From Membranipora membranacea (Eukaryota > Bryozoa > Gymnolaemata > Cheilostomatida > Membraniporidae): 60,000 bases of DNA. This document shows, piece after piece, positions 1 to 12,325 of the stretch; position 1 is the stretch's first letter, and the number at the start of each line of letters is the position of its first letter. A program made the translations under genes and the position numbers. Location of the stretch: contig OU612066.1 of the NCBI GenBank assembly GCA_914767715.1, forward strand, positions 28,868,283 to 28,928,282. The letters are read 5' to 3'. The notes under the pieces are model-generated. The model was not told the DNA's origin, did no database searches, and was given only the letters and a program-made list of their open reading frames with translations.

Positions 1-26
1 AAGTATGGAATAATTTATACGCACTG

Positions 27-3000
27 CTACAGTTTGCTCTTTGGAGGAATGCATTCAGTGTCCAGCTTTTTATACATTGTAACCACAGCTGCTCCACCTA
101 TACCAAAATTGTGCTGTAATCCCACTTTAGCTCCATCAACCTGTCGTTTACCCGCCTCTCCTCGTAACTGTGTCACCAGCTCAAAACACTGACCCAACCC
201 TAGCATAACAGTTAAGTTGTATTGATTATAGTTTTGCTCTGTCAATGTAATAAGTTGTTCAATGTTAAATAAGGTGAATGTTTCGTTGTAGCAAAACTAG
301 GGTCTGTTTCATAACCTAGTAACATCACCGTCTCATAGGGTGCCATATTGCCATTCCATTACTAGAATATATGTCTAATCATTTGGAAAGCTCATACTTA
401 GCATTCAATTATATCCAGGTTAAACAACGCGAGTCATCAAGCCCCTATATTGGTTCCATTTTTCTTTCGATGGGGGACCTGTGAATCAACATTATCTACC
501 ATTGAAATTGCACCTGTCAGGAGGTCGTCAATCATCTGGCACATCAGGAATCATCTGCCTTCACAATGACAGCTGTTGTCAAATTGTCAGAAAAGTTGGG
601 ATCGCCCTAGTGGCCGAAATACTAATGATGCCATGAAATGCCTTGTTCACTCATTGGTTTGATTCAGTGCACTGAAAATGAGAACTTCTGGAGAATCCCA
701 CCTGTAGCTCCTATTGGATGACCTTTGCTCTCCAGGCCACCAGATGGATTGACAACCCAGCGATCAGCAATGTGGAATAAATCGCCTCCATTTTTGTTCC
801 TCCTCCAGAGACTGGCGTTGAGTGCTCTAAAGAATAAAGCATTCATCTCTTGACAGGCAATGTGGTATCAGTCGCAAGGAAAGGATTTGACACGAGTATG
901 GGTATCCTCAAACTTGTATTCAACAACAGCATTGATAAATGATATATGTTCAGTGAACAAACAGTGTGAAGGTTTCACTGAATCTGGCTGATGGATGTAC
1001 GTATATTCACACCAATATCACAACAATGATATCAATGACTATAATATCTAATGATGATATGAATAACTATAATAACTAATAGGGCTCCAAATATAATTTG
1101 AGGATTTTGTGTTACAGTTTGGTGGCAAGGTTAGCAATTAAACTGTACTTAGCCACTCAAACTGTAACAGTTTGCCCTGCTGTGACCAGGGTAGATGGGA
1201 TATTGCCTCCCTGCTAACACTAATGCTTTTCGACCCTGCCCTCGTGAGAGTTGTCCTCTTATCACTATGTTGCAGGGAAAACACATGTCGGAAACTTGAC
1301 ACAAATCAGACAAAGCCACCATTGATAATCTACAGGGACATGGTTATTTCGAATCATCAAGGGTCTGAGAGTGGAATTATTTTAATTTCAATATACTGGA
1401 TCAAATTCCGCAAGTGATTCGCCAAAATACATGGCGCATCGAGATTTTTTACAAATGGTGTAACAGTTGATTAAAATCGATGTCATATTACACGCAACAT
1501 CACGAAGCATGGGAGGCGAAATATTGTTTGCAGGCAGGTCCGAGCACACCTGAGGGCCAACCAAACCCCAGTAGATGATGACTGCAGTTGGATTCGAATC
1601 CACGACCTTCGTCACTTGCGTGTTGAAGACGGCGCTCTAACCAACTGAGCTCATCCTACTCCTGCAAGTTTCAAATAAACTGTGGACTAGCAGAGTCTAT
1701 GGCCAAAAATTTCTCACCTGACTGCATCATCAGTAAGACCTAAAGCCTCGTACATCATTAGTTCATTACATGAGAAGCAATCATGAACCTCAATCACCTG
1801 GACATCAGAAGGACTTAGTCCGGAGTCCTGATAACACTTATCTGCAGCCTCCTTGGCCATGCTGAAAACAGAAGAAAAAAAAAGTTGTAGAATGTGAACA
1901 GATATACCAGAGGTAGTGCATTAATATTCTTTAAACGGGGGAGGGGAGCATTGCATATACCAAAACTAGTATTATAATCTAAATAGAGGGGGAGGGGTGA
2001 TTAATATGGGTAGATAATAGATAGTGAGTTCCTGACAGCTCAAGCTATCCTAGATGACAAAGAGAGGATGGAATTAGTATTCATACCTGTAACCAGATAA
2101 ATCCATAAAGCTCCGACCAAACGATGACGGCATATCTGTGACCATATGCTGAGCAACGACCTCTACAGCTCTGTTCTCCAGTCTGTGCTTCTCAAGGAAT
2201 TTTTTGTTACACACAATGGCAGCAGCTCCACCATCTGCTGTCGGTGCTGCCATACCAGCAAATATAGGGTGACACAACTCTCGCTCGGCTATCTTCTTTT
2301 TAGTGGGAACCTTTTGCAAGCAAGCTCTGGGATTTTGTTCGCCATGCTTACGATTTTTATAAGCAATGTTTACAAAGTCTGCCATTGTACATGACTTGTT
2401 TTTCTCCATGTACTCTTTGGCGGCATAAGCAAAAAGTTTGATGACATCAGATGTCATTGCATTGAAATGTGGCTGGATGATACCCGGCTTAGCACCGATG
2501 TCGACCATATGATCCATATGTCGACCTACTGGGGATATTTTGTCATTGTATTTTTCAGATAAGCCGCGTTCCATCTTTTCAAAACCTGCAAAACCAAGAC
2601 CATAAGATAATGGCTTAAAGATAACATGAGATTAGTCTGCTGGTGACATCTTATCCATGTAAACATTTGTCAACTTTTATATAGCGAATAATTTGGTCAA
2701 ACAATAATTGAAAAAAATAGTAAGTGACAACTGACGGCCATTGGCTAGACACAAATTTCAATAACAGATCAGGGGCTCTGCTGTACAATGTGTGTAGTCT
2801 GGAGACAGTCAAAAGCAGTAATGACAAACACTAAATGGTAATATAACTATCCATACTCTTGCAGAGAACGACCAAAGAAATGTTTTGTAATTGATCTTAC
2901 CCAAAGCCATCACACAGTCATATGATCCAGATTCTACCAGCTTCTTAGCTAACATGAGAGCTGATGATCCAGAAGAGCAGTTATTGTTTGTGTTGAATAT

Positions 3001-3577
3001 AGGAACTCCTGTCATACCCAGCTCATAGACAGCTCTCTGTCCACATGTGGGTTCTCCATAACAGTAACTAGCCACTACAGCACCCACCTCGCCGTATCCA
3101 ATCTTTGCATCAGCCAATGCCTGGGTACCTGCGTATAGAGGTCAATTTGATCCATGTTACAGTCATACTGTCAAATAACGTCACGCATTCAATTTCCATC
3201 ATTGTGTGATTAACTGATACAGGATATGAACAGGATTACATTTCAGATGGGTTCTTATTCAGTACTCATGTATTCCAGTTGTCTTCAAGGCTCTCTGGTG
3301 AAAGTGTGTTCTGATTGCTAGGGGATTTCAATCTATGCATAACTTTTAATATTCTCATAAGAATCATAGGCTAACCATTGCTATCTTGCAGACTGGAGAT
3401 GTTGAGTTTCTCAATGATAGCAGTATTGAAAGCTAAGAAAAACCGCAACATAACTCAAATAGCCCACGGGGAGCATTGTCGGTACCTACCAGCCTCTCTA
3501 CCCATATCAGGATAATCCCAATCTCGAGTCTTCGGCTTCTCAAACTTTGTCATACCAATTCCGATTACATACGCCAT
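27..3577 (-). CDS. SCPx-type peroxisomal 3-ketoacyl-CoA thiolase (no SCP2 domain)
   Basis: Six exons, all with GT-AG borders and matching phases: 3490-3577, 2901-3128, 2087-2585, 1718-1861, 702-826, 27-199; total 1,257 nt, 418 aa. By family knowledge this enzyme cleaves 3-oxoacyl-CoA (branched-chain and sterol side-chain intermediates) in peroxisomes. Visible motifs: start [16 protein letters not shown]; nucleophile Cys80 in [15 protein letters not shown] with the catalytic His; NPSGG and [16 protein letters not shown] near the end. The protein ends KSKL-stop, a PTS1 peroxisomal signal, directly after the thiolase fold. Vertebrate SCPx continues into a sterol-carrier SCP2 domain, which is absent here. 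The stretch joining ALGL to NPSGG diverges from the vertebrate pattern. I chose the start at 3577 because it aligns with the family N-terminus, but the frame stays open upstream to 3694. Family assignment is firm; substrate is inferred. Confidence 0.9.
1111..1168. repeat. Small imperfect inverted repeat
   Basis: Arms at 1111-1126 (GTTACAGTTTGGTGGC) and 1152-1168 (GCCACTCAAACTGTAAC) pair with one bulged base and one mismatch. It lies in the thiolase intron between the exons at 702-826 and 1718-1861. It could be the remnant of a small transposable element; no target duplication is clear. Confidence 0.4.
1480..1660 (-). repeat. tRNA-derived SINE in thiolase intron
   Basis: Read on the minus strand from about 1656, the sequence begins GGATGAGCTCAGTTGGTTAG, matching a tRNA-like A box. 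It then has a plausible anticodon-arm region and GGATTCGAATCC, a good B box, ending near 1584. Unrelated sequence follows (to about 1480 or beyond) instead of a tRNA end, which is the layout of a tRNA-derived SINE with an internal Pol III promoter. It sits in the intron between thiolase exons 4 and 5. The 3' limit and target duplication were not resolved. Confidence 0.6.
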
Positions 3578-3699
3578 GTTCCTTACCGATGATATATTAC
3601 ACTGTGATGAACAAGTCTTCAAAAATGTCTGCACTTTGAGCATAGCACATAAAATATATCTAAAAAGCAGAGCAATAACAGTAACACAAATCAATGAGG

Positions 3700-4244
3700 G
3701 AGTTCATTGCACAAATCATCAGCAAATGTGGTCAAATATAATATGCACTGGTGATTGTCATCCTGCCTCTTAGCATGTATGAGATTTGGATACCATCCAT
3801 CCTTGGCCAACAACCAGTTGTAGAGTTAGTGCAGTTATGCAAAAATGGGGAGCTTTCCTCTGTAAACTTAGTATTTGCATTTAACTTCAGTTTTACAGAC
3901 TTCCAGTGCAAAGGGTTTGCCTAGGGCCAAATACCTGCACTGCATGGGTCCCTTGAACTTGCAAGCATGAACTAAAAATGCCCCTCTGCTTGCAAGTCCA
4001 AGAGGCCCATTCAGTATATGAACATAGTATGACAGTGTTGACATGGCTATTAGTGGGTCATACGCCCTAGAGGGTTGCAAGCGTATATGATGCCTCAGTG
4101 GTAAACACAAAATTCATTGATGGCAACAGAGTGAACTGTTCATCCAATACACTCACTCTATGACTGTGAAAGCATGGCCCCTGGGACTTACATGTCTTTA
4201 CTTTGCCAATGTCCACTATCAACCACCCAAAAAACACCAAACAG
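3700..4244. other. Intergenic, upstream of the thiolase
   Basis: This stretch should contain the thiolase promoter, which fires towards lower coordinates. I see no TATA box, no exon of a recognisable gene and no repeat with clear ends. Confidence 0.4.
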
Positions 4245-4855
4245 GGTAAGACACAAAAAAAACTTTTTTGTTTACAACCTACCTTGAAATCTCTCACACT
4301 AACTCACTCATCCTTCCTCTTTCATTTGCTTCAGGTTTGAAGTTTCTAGCACAAACAGAGCTGACTTTATGGACCAGAGAAAAAAATACTTCTACAAAAT
4401 TCACAAAAACCTGAGTAGGCTGAAATCAAGGATTTCAAGAAAAGCTGAAATGGCTGCATGAGTATTGACATCCCCACATGATTATTGTACTTTTCTTTTT
4501 ATTTCACTAAATCGGTTCTTTTTACACTCATATATGATTTCTCATAGTTTATTAGAAGCTTAAAAATTAATGAATATAATTTAGAACTCATATATGAGTG
4601 TAAAAAGAACCAATTTAGTGAAATTAAAAGAAAAGTACAATTATCATGTGGGGATGTCAATACTCATGCAGCCATTTCAGCCTACTCAGGTTTTAGTGAA
4701 TTTTGTAGGAGTTTTTTTTTCTCTGGTCCATAAAGTCAGCTCTGTTTGTGCTAGAAACTTCAAACCTGAAGCAAATGAAAGAGGAAGGATGAGTGAGTTA
4801 GTGTGAGAGATTTCAAGGTAGGTTGTAAACAAAAAAATTTTTTTTGTGTCTTACC
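4245..4855. mobile_element. Foldback (long inverted repeat) element
   Basis: The left arm (4245-4536) and right arm (4588-4855) are reverse complements over about 270 bp, apart from scattered changes and roughly 26 extra bases in the left arm. A spacer of about 50 bp separates them. The outer ends are GGTAAGACACAAAAAAAA and its complement. There is no coding capacity. This is typical of a foldback or MITE-like non-autonomous DNA element. I could not find a convincing target-site duplication. Confidence 0.7.
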
Positions 4856-5327
4856 AAGGAGTCTTACCCATGTGTGAAAGGTAGTAGTAGGCTAAAGGGG
4901 TTGGGCAGAATTGACCCCTAGGACTTGCCTCTCCAAAACAGTGTGACTCTGGCAATGGTTGACTGTCAGTCCTAGCTACATAGACTCAGGTTTGTGAGTA
5001 GACAGCAATGACTGTGAGTGTGGTGAGTCAATAAACAGTTACAATACAATGCAGGCAGAGTTAAGTGCTATGTACATGCTTGCAACCCCAAGTGCCAAGT
5101 TATTTTTTAAGAATGAGTGGTTGATATGTATTTGCTCACAAAGGTGTACAGCTTTAAGGTCTGTCAGATGAGTTTACAGTGAGATGCTCTGACAGAGCAG
5201 AGGTGAAGATGTAAATTAATATGAACTTTGACCAGGCTCACCAGCAGAAATCTTATCAGAGTATCCAAAACTGCTCCTAAATACCAAGCTCACAATTCCA
5301 AGAGCTACCAAATCTCCCAATATGGAG
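4856..5327. other. Intergenic, no gene recognised
   Basis: Unique-looking AT-rich sequence between the foldback element and the first unit of the Ly6 duplication. I see no exon with splice sites and no repeat. Confidence 0.4.
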
Positions 5328-6676
5328 CAAAAACTTAGACTGAAACATGGCCTTGGCTCCTATTTGTTATTACCATGTGCTTCTATTAGTAAGCAATACC
5401 ATGTGACATCTATTTGCTCCTGATAATGAAAGAGGGGACAACTCCTACAGTGCAGCTATCATTTATATTTAGATATTTATCTAACCTGATCTAACCTTCC
5501 AAATTGTTGACTGCCATCCCATACCTCCCCCTACTAGTCTATTGTTTTAGTTCAGAGAAATAACCAGCAGAGTGTTTGTAGAGTCTTCTGTGGGTTTTCC
5601 ATTTATACTTTTTGTTTATGCATGGGAATAGTGAGGGAAAGTTCTTACATGAAGGGTCTTGTTCAAGCCACTACCTGACTCTTCTGAACCAATTATGAGC
5701 TCCAACCATTTAAATACAAAGAGTCAAAGACATACCTTGTCAATGGTCAATCTATGAATGAGACTTAATTTTCAAGTTCAAAGTTGGAAGTTTATCGCTT
5801 TTTTCTCGGTGGGACAGAGGCTGGCTTTTATTTTGCGTACCAGAGAAAATGGTAGGGCCAAATGCGAAAGTCAAAATAAGTTAGCATCCTGGCAACCATA
5901 GCACTGAACAAAGGCGCGGTCTAGATTAGTAACAGAAACAACTTTTTTGTATTCAACTCTCCAGGCCGAGTGATGGGTGATTATTCATTTTTGGAAGCAT
6001 ACATGTATTTTAATGCCTTCATTTATTAAAAATGAAATGTAAAACTTTCAGCTCAATCCAGCCAGAGAGTTTGTCCAAGCTCCCACCATCCCAGTTCCCA
6101 GCTTCCTGCTCCCAGGGTGGGAGAGGTATATCCCAAACTCCCTGCTCCCAGATTGAACTAACCTAACTTATTGGGAGTGATCTCCTTAATCAGCAGGAAA
6201 AGACAACTTTGCAAAAATAATCAGTTTAAATGAGAAAGCATCATAGGAAGAATGAATGCTCGCAAAACTTCCCAGTGATTGTTGAGTTGGTTGAATGATA
6301 CAACCACTTTTGTTGTATGGAGAGGGTTGTTGTCTGACACCATGGTCACAGAGAGCAGGTGATTGACGCCAGCACTGCTTGACAATTTCAATTACCACGG
6401 CTATATAGAATTTATAACTTATATAAGTAAAATAAGAATGCGTAGACAGTATGGATTTGTTTGTGTGAATCGTTTCATATGAATATGAGATCGGTTGGGG
6501 ATTTTGGTTGGTGGAAGTTGGTTGGAATGGTGGATGATAGTGGGTGGAAAAAAGCCATAGCAAAACCTAACACCCCTCACATGATAGCAATGAAGTAGAG
6601 CATTTCCAGTCTTGTTTTCTGCACAACTATCTTTCAACATATGATGCTTTCCACATATTTGTTTCTCACAAGCAAT

Positions 6677-7310
6677 AATACTCTACTATACACGATACAA
6701 CTCCTTGTTTGTATCATCTTTATGTGATATAAAGCCTTATCTCCACAACTCTTCACACACTGTATGTGTTTCCTTCACTCATCCAGTGTATCTTGCAATT
6801 TGCAAAATTAATTATCAGATTCTAACAGCTGCTCAAAATCAATGGCATCACGAAAGGCTGATGTGTTTGTCAAACATGACACAACACCAGCTCAAAAGTT
6901 TATTCAATATGCAGATCTCAGGCGAAATACCTAGCAAGCGATGACTCTGTGTTTGCATGCTGAAGTCTGCTCATGAAATTGACATTTTGTAATACTATAC
7001 TATACATTATACAAGTCCTTGTTTGTATCGTCTTTATGTGATATATAGCCTTATCTTCCCAACTCCCTTCACACACTGTATGTGGCTTCCTTCGCTTCTT
7101 CAATGCATCTTGTAATTTGCAACATTAATTATCAGATCTCAACAGCTGCTCAAAATCAATGGGATTACAAAAGGCCGATGTGTTTGTCATACATGACATA
7201 ACACCAGCTCAAAATTTTATTCAATATGCAGATCTCAGGCCACCACCAAGCAAGCCATGACTCTCTGATATAATTGTTTGCATGCTGAAGTCTACTCATG
7301 AAATTGACAT
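6677..7310. repeat. Local direct tandem repeat, about 0.3 kb x 2
   Basis: Two copies (about 6677-6986 and 6987-7310) share runs such as TTTATGTGATATA, CACACACTGTATGTG and CAATATGCAGATCTCAGG. Unit 2 has only one copy (about 18246-18570). Unit 2's copy matches the second one here more closely, so the first looks like an extra copy that diverged. Confidence 0.7.
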
Positions 7311-7906
7311 GTTCTGTGTGGATGAAGTAATTCAAAACATCAAAGTTATTGAATGTCAGGCAACACTCTAATTATCTGTTTATTTCAACATCAAAGTGCT
7401 ACCTGAGTTGTAAACACTGCAAAATTTGTCCTCACAAAACTAATACAGGCTTTTATTTTCTCTGCAAATAATCGGAAGAGTTGTATAAAGGTGAAGTTAC
7501 ATGTATTATCCAGAAAACAAATACAATGTACTGCAATATAGCACAGCCTGATTAGCGTTTCAATGTAATAAAGTTGTGATATTTGAGGAATACTGCTCCA
7601 GTCTATTGTAAAAAATTTCTGAAATCTAGATCTTAGAACAGTCCCAGCCTCGAGCTTGGTATCACATTCAATACAATAATCAGACAAGACTATCACATTC
7701 CAACATTACACAAAATTCTCAAGCTGACACATTATTGTATGTTGCCATTGTTTGTTTAGCTTTTGGCCTTTTCAGGAATTTCTCATACAAAGGATTATCT
7801 TAGTGGCTGATAAAAGCAAAAACAAAGTCTGTAGCAGCATATATCTATTCTATAGTAGTCACTCACTATGGTTCCATGGGTCGATTTTGTGGTTCACTCC
7901 AATTTC

Positions 7907-7939
7907 GAATGGTTAGAATCCAGTGGATTCTAACCATTC
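7907..7939. repeat. Perfect 15-bp hairpin
   Basis: Arms GAATGGTTAGAATCC (7907-7921) and GGATTCTAACCATTC (7925-7939) are perfect complements with a 3-nt loop. The hairpin is missing from the matching place in unit 2, so it came with an insertion in unit 1. Confidence 0.7.
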
Positions 7940-7963
7940 CCATGATGGGTAAAACATGAAAAG

Positions 7964-8002
7964 AATCTGCCGCGGCCGGGACTTGAACCCCCCCCCCCCC
8001 TC
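7964..8002 (-). repeat. Remnant of a tRNA-like B box next to a poly-C run
   Basis: On the minus strand the sequence reads GGTTCAAGTCCCGGCCGCGG, a tRNA-type B box and acceptor-side pattern. It is preceded by a run of G (C on the plus strand, about 7989-8002). This looks like the 3' part of a tRNA-related SINE; no A box was found next to it. Confidence 0.4.
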
Positions 8003-8840
8003 ATCATAGTATTGAGATTTCCTATTACCTAGTTCATTTAAATCGGTCAGATGCCACACCTTTGTCACTCCCTGGTTGCCCATTGCTATTTAATTAGGGC
8101 GGTAATTTGTTTCATGACCTCAATGGAGATATATTACTCAGTATTAAGTCAGTATCGCAACCTTCAAAAGGTGTGGGGATGACTTACACCAGAGCTTCAA
8201 TTCCACCATATGGTCCTGACCGGTACGTATCTGCTTCCTATAAAATTTGAGACTAAGGAATTAAATTGTAAACAACAATCATCATTCTTGACCAACTGAC
8301 CGCCAAGGGTTTTCTGCAATGACAAAGCCTTCGATTTGCATGGTGCTGCTTCCTTTGATCTCTACAGTAATTAGGGGCCTACACTGATTTCATCAAATTT
8401 TAGAGCCCCAAGTATGGATTGAATCTTTACTCATCATTCTGATTGGAGATAGACAGAAGTTATTGTTAGGCCTGATCAAAGACCATCAAAATTCTAGGAC
8501 AATGAGGCCAATAATGATAAATTATGTAGAAATAAAATGTAAAGACTTGGTCAGTTTATGGTTACCCCCTTATTCATGAGTTGCCATGAAGTTGTCCAGT
8601 TTTTACAGCAGCTTCCAGTTTTGAGATAATTATTATGTCCAGTTACTAGACTTTTTTTGTAAAATATTAGAATTTCGGTTAATTAATCAACCATGTTTGT
8701 GTGTGTGCAAGTGCAGTCTGAACATTTGGGGTTGCCAGTCCCACCAATCCGAAATCAGCATCACAACTCATGTTGTATCAAAGATCTTGACCAACTAAAC
8801 ACCACATTTTGAATAATTGCCAGGCATTGAGAAAGCTAAT

Positions 8841-10174
8841 CACTATGTTTCCATGCTCCATACAAATGCGCATATAAGCGATTTTAGCCCTTCATTCGGC
8901 ACATGGAAACAATCAAGCTATTCAATTTCTTACTCATTGGTCGTTCGCTTTCATAAACCGAATTTGGTCGGATCATATTGTTATTGTATTGTGTTTTGAT
9001 TACATAACAAGCCATACCACACATGACAGCCAAAATCCATTGGATAGGATCACAGAGTAAAGGGCCTGCTACACAGGCCGATGTTTGGCATCTATTAGCA
9101 TCGACAACGGCTACGATGGGATCATCCTGTGCTCAACGATGTGCATCGTATGCATCTATAGGCAACACCGGTCTGTTGGTGTTTCAGTCGACTTGGTCGG
9201 TCGATCCTCTCTTTTCATTGGCTGATGGGTTTATAGCAGTAACGCTCAAAAAGTATATGGACTATTATTGTCTGTGATTGGTTAATAATGAGTCATGATT
9301 GTTAAATGGCCATACTGGGATATATAATCAGTCGACCACAACGTTGGCTGCATCTACACGTGTAGCACATGTTACGATATTAGCATCGAGCACAGGTTGT
9401 TTGTAAGATGCAAAACATCGGCCCATGTAGCATGGCCATAAGGATATACAGAGAGGACAGTTCAATGATAGTTATAGTGCCTGCGGTTTTTGATTCACTG
9501 GGGGAAAATTGTGCACAGCTGGATGCCAAAAACTCATTATCTCTATATGTTATAATGGCATTTTTCTTGCAGACATCCCTACCTTCGATGGGCCATAATT
9601 CATTCTGTATTTATCCTAAACACTGATTTCCAACTTTGTTGGAATGTCCAACCTTCAATCTATACACCATATTATTGTCATTTTTTGCTAGGATACATAG
9701 GCTATGAGTAATCCAGGCTTTTAAAATGAGTTTTATCATATAGATTTACATGGGGCTTAGGTCAATGCACGGACATTTCCTAATTTTGATGACCAGCTGT
9801 CTATCAATTGACACATGTAAATCTATATGAATAAACTCATTTTAAAAACCTGGATTACTCTTAGCCTATGAATCCTAGCAAAAAATGACAATAATATGGT
9901 GTATAGCTTGAAGATGGGAAATTTCAGAAAAGTTGGAAATCAGTCTGTAGGATAAATACAGAATGAATTATGAGCTATCAAAGGTGGCTATGTCTGCATG
10001 ACAAAACTCCACTGTAACTTATATATATTCTGAAATTGGCAGGTGGCCAGATTGATGAATTTCCCCCAGTGGATAAAAACCGCAGGCACTATAACGATCA
10101 TTGAAGTGTCCCCTCTGCTTATCCTTACTCTGTGATAGGATGCGAATGATCATTCGCCCCATGGAAACATAGTG
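8841..10174. mobile_element. Inverted-repeat DNA element with nested insertion; empty site in unit 2
   Basis: The element begins CACTATGTTTCCATG (8841-8855) and ends with its exact complement (10160-10174). It is flanked by AAT on both sides (8838-8840, 10175-10177). Unit 2 at about 20390-20405 reads GCTAATGTC straight through, which is the expected empty site. Inside, arms of about 350 bp (roughly 9439-9760 and 9800-10140) are inverted copies of each other. The left arm is interrupted by a second element at 9061-9438 and contains an extra stretch near 8856-9045. No transposase reading frame is present, so it is non-autonomous. Confidence 0.8.
9061..9438. mobile_element. PIF/Harbinger-like MITE nested in the left arm
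   Basis: This 378-bp insertion is flanked by TAA (9058-9060 and 9439-9441). The opposite arm of the host element, read as its complement, runs CACAGAGTAAGGATAAGC without interruption, so it is an internal empty site. The ends form inverted repeats of about 32 bp with a handful of mismatches, sharing TGCTACA and GGCCGATGTTT and ending GCATC. A 3-bp TAA (TWA) target and GC-rich ends fit the PIF/Harbinger group. There is no protein-coding capacity. Confidence 0.7.
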
Positions 10175-12325
10175 AATGTCACTGCTTGCTACTGATCCCA
10201 AAGTATACACATATTTTCTGATCGAAGACCACCCAGGTCTTCAGAGTGATGATTGAGTATCTTTGCTAGCAGCGGTCAACGGAAGACACAAAATGATACA
10301 AGAGACTATTCTCACACCGATTTGTTACATACCTTATCACCTATCTATGCTCTGGGAAGCCAGATCAGGGGCTTGGAAGAGATATTGGTTTACATTTTAA
10401 AATAACAGCCTCAATAGTACTATTCATCCACATCGCTAGAGGCTACCTAATAAACTCTGTGAAATTTTGTGGTTCAAACGTGTCTACTTGAAAATGCTGG
10501 CTTCTATAGCTATGCCAGGTATTTCAGTATTATGCTAATGCTGCGGGTATATGCATAGGAAACAAGGACACAATTTCTCATGGAAACTAATTTATCATAA
10601 TTTTATACTGCTTGGAAAGTATGATTATAATTGTTTTCCACCATGCTTTGTCACCACTGTTTTTGTTGTTAGTACGAAATGGAGAAAGTCATGGCTGTTT
10701 TCTACGAAATGTTAGAAAGATCTCAGTTTTCTTTATTTTTGGAAAGTTGCCAATATGTATGCACAGTAGATTAAGGATATATATCCTTACTCTGTGATGT
10801 ATCTGTACCTCTTATCGTTACTGAAACAGGACCAACTCACCTTTTAATAATCATGATTTATGTGTGATACATGCTGTAATAAAACCACAATTACTTCTCA
10901 TCTATCCTGCCATAAGAGGATATTCACCTGAAATTGCCAAACTAAATCACCCCAAATATAAGTTCCCAGGAGCTTGGCGGTTGACATATTGTCACTGGTG
11001 CACCTGGCTCAGGTACACCAGGGTATGTATCTACTGGGGCTGTAGAACTTGCCAGTTTTGCAACACTATGCATTTTAAAACAAGCCAGCATGTTTTTTAT
11101 TCCACTCAGAAATTTTTGTCTGAGCTACTAGCATATTATTGTGACGCATATTATTTCTGGTACAATCCATACAGAAATTCCTTTGGAAGTGACATTTACA
11201 ACCTTTACCTGAGCTACTAACATATTATTTGCAATCAATTATCATACAGAAGCAGGCGTGAAATATTGCCATTTTATGTGATAACAGCCTACTTGAAATT
11301 TCATATACCATCTAAAAGGTTATCTAAAATATCAATAACGTGTTGTTGGTTTATAACACTTGAGTTTTAGATGAGAACAAAAGAGAGAATGGAAGTGCCG
11401 AGAGCGATCCTAGACAGAGAGGTGAGCTCTTGACATTGGGCTCCGCTGAGAGATTAATCAGCTATTGATAGAACTGTGTGGTGGTGAGAATACACTCACT
11501 CATTCTAAACCAGACACTAATCGCCCACTCAGCGGCCATCATCTTCTCTAATATTTCGTAGATTTGGTGTTTATTGAGGTCCATATGGTATGCCAAGGGC
11601 CATTTTGTAGATTTCTTGATTATGTCATAAAGTCACAATGACAGTCAAATAAATTGGGTATTGAGCACATCAGATTTTAATAGGCAGAAAAGTAGTCAAA
11701 TGACTAGACCATGGAAATTAATTCTTCAAATACACCGCCTGCGTTTTAATTTTATGAACTTTTAAGTGATGCCTTGTCTTTGCGTCTTTGCATGACTTCT
11801 CATCGAATTGCCTTATCAGCGATCAGGAAAGAGTTATTGCAAATTAGAAGGAAGGTATTGTTGAATGCATGAGTTCCTGTTTAATTGGTACTGACAATGC
11901 CTTCAAATTAATGGTCCATATCATAGAAGTGATGCAAAGTTACAACAAGCTGTTGAGACTGATGTCGCCAGTTCACTTGTCACACGCAGAAGGTAATTAT
12001 CCTTCAGGAAAACATGTTTCATTCGAATTGATATATTAAGATTTATGCTAATTCTCAGAATTCTCAATTTCACATTCTTCCGTACCAGTAAGAGTACGTC
12101 GAATGTTCCTTGCTTGGGAGACTGACCTGGCTATGAGAATACCACAGTGTTACACAGAGAGCTGAACGAAGATTAGGCTACATTAGAATGTTCACAAGAC
12201 TAGGCAGGTCATGCCAGACCAAAATCAGAAACCTAGAGATTGCAACTCATTGCAAATCATGACGATTTCAAGTAATTGTTGTGTAGTGGCCAGACTATTA
12301 TCAAAGATTATAAATATTGCTATTA

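Noticed and set aside
1584-1656. Functional tRNA gene
   Set aside because: A and B boxes are good but the acceptor stem does not pair and the similarity runs into non-tRNA sequence, so it is read as a SINE head.
9023-9277. 84-codon open frame
   Set aside because: It lies across the edge of the MITE at 9061-9438 and reads its terminal repeat; not a gene.
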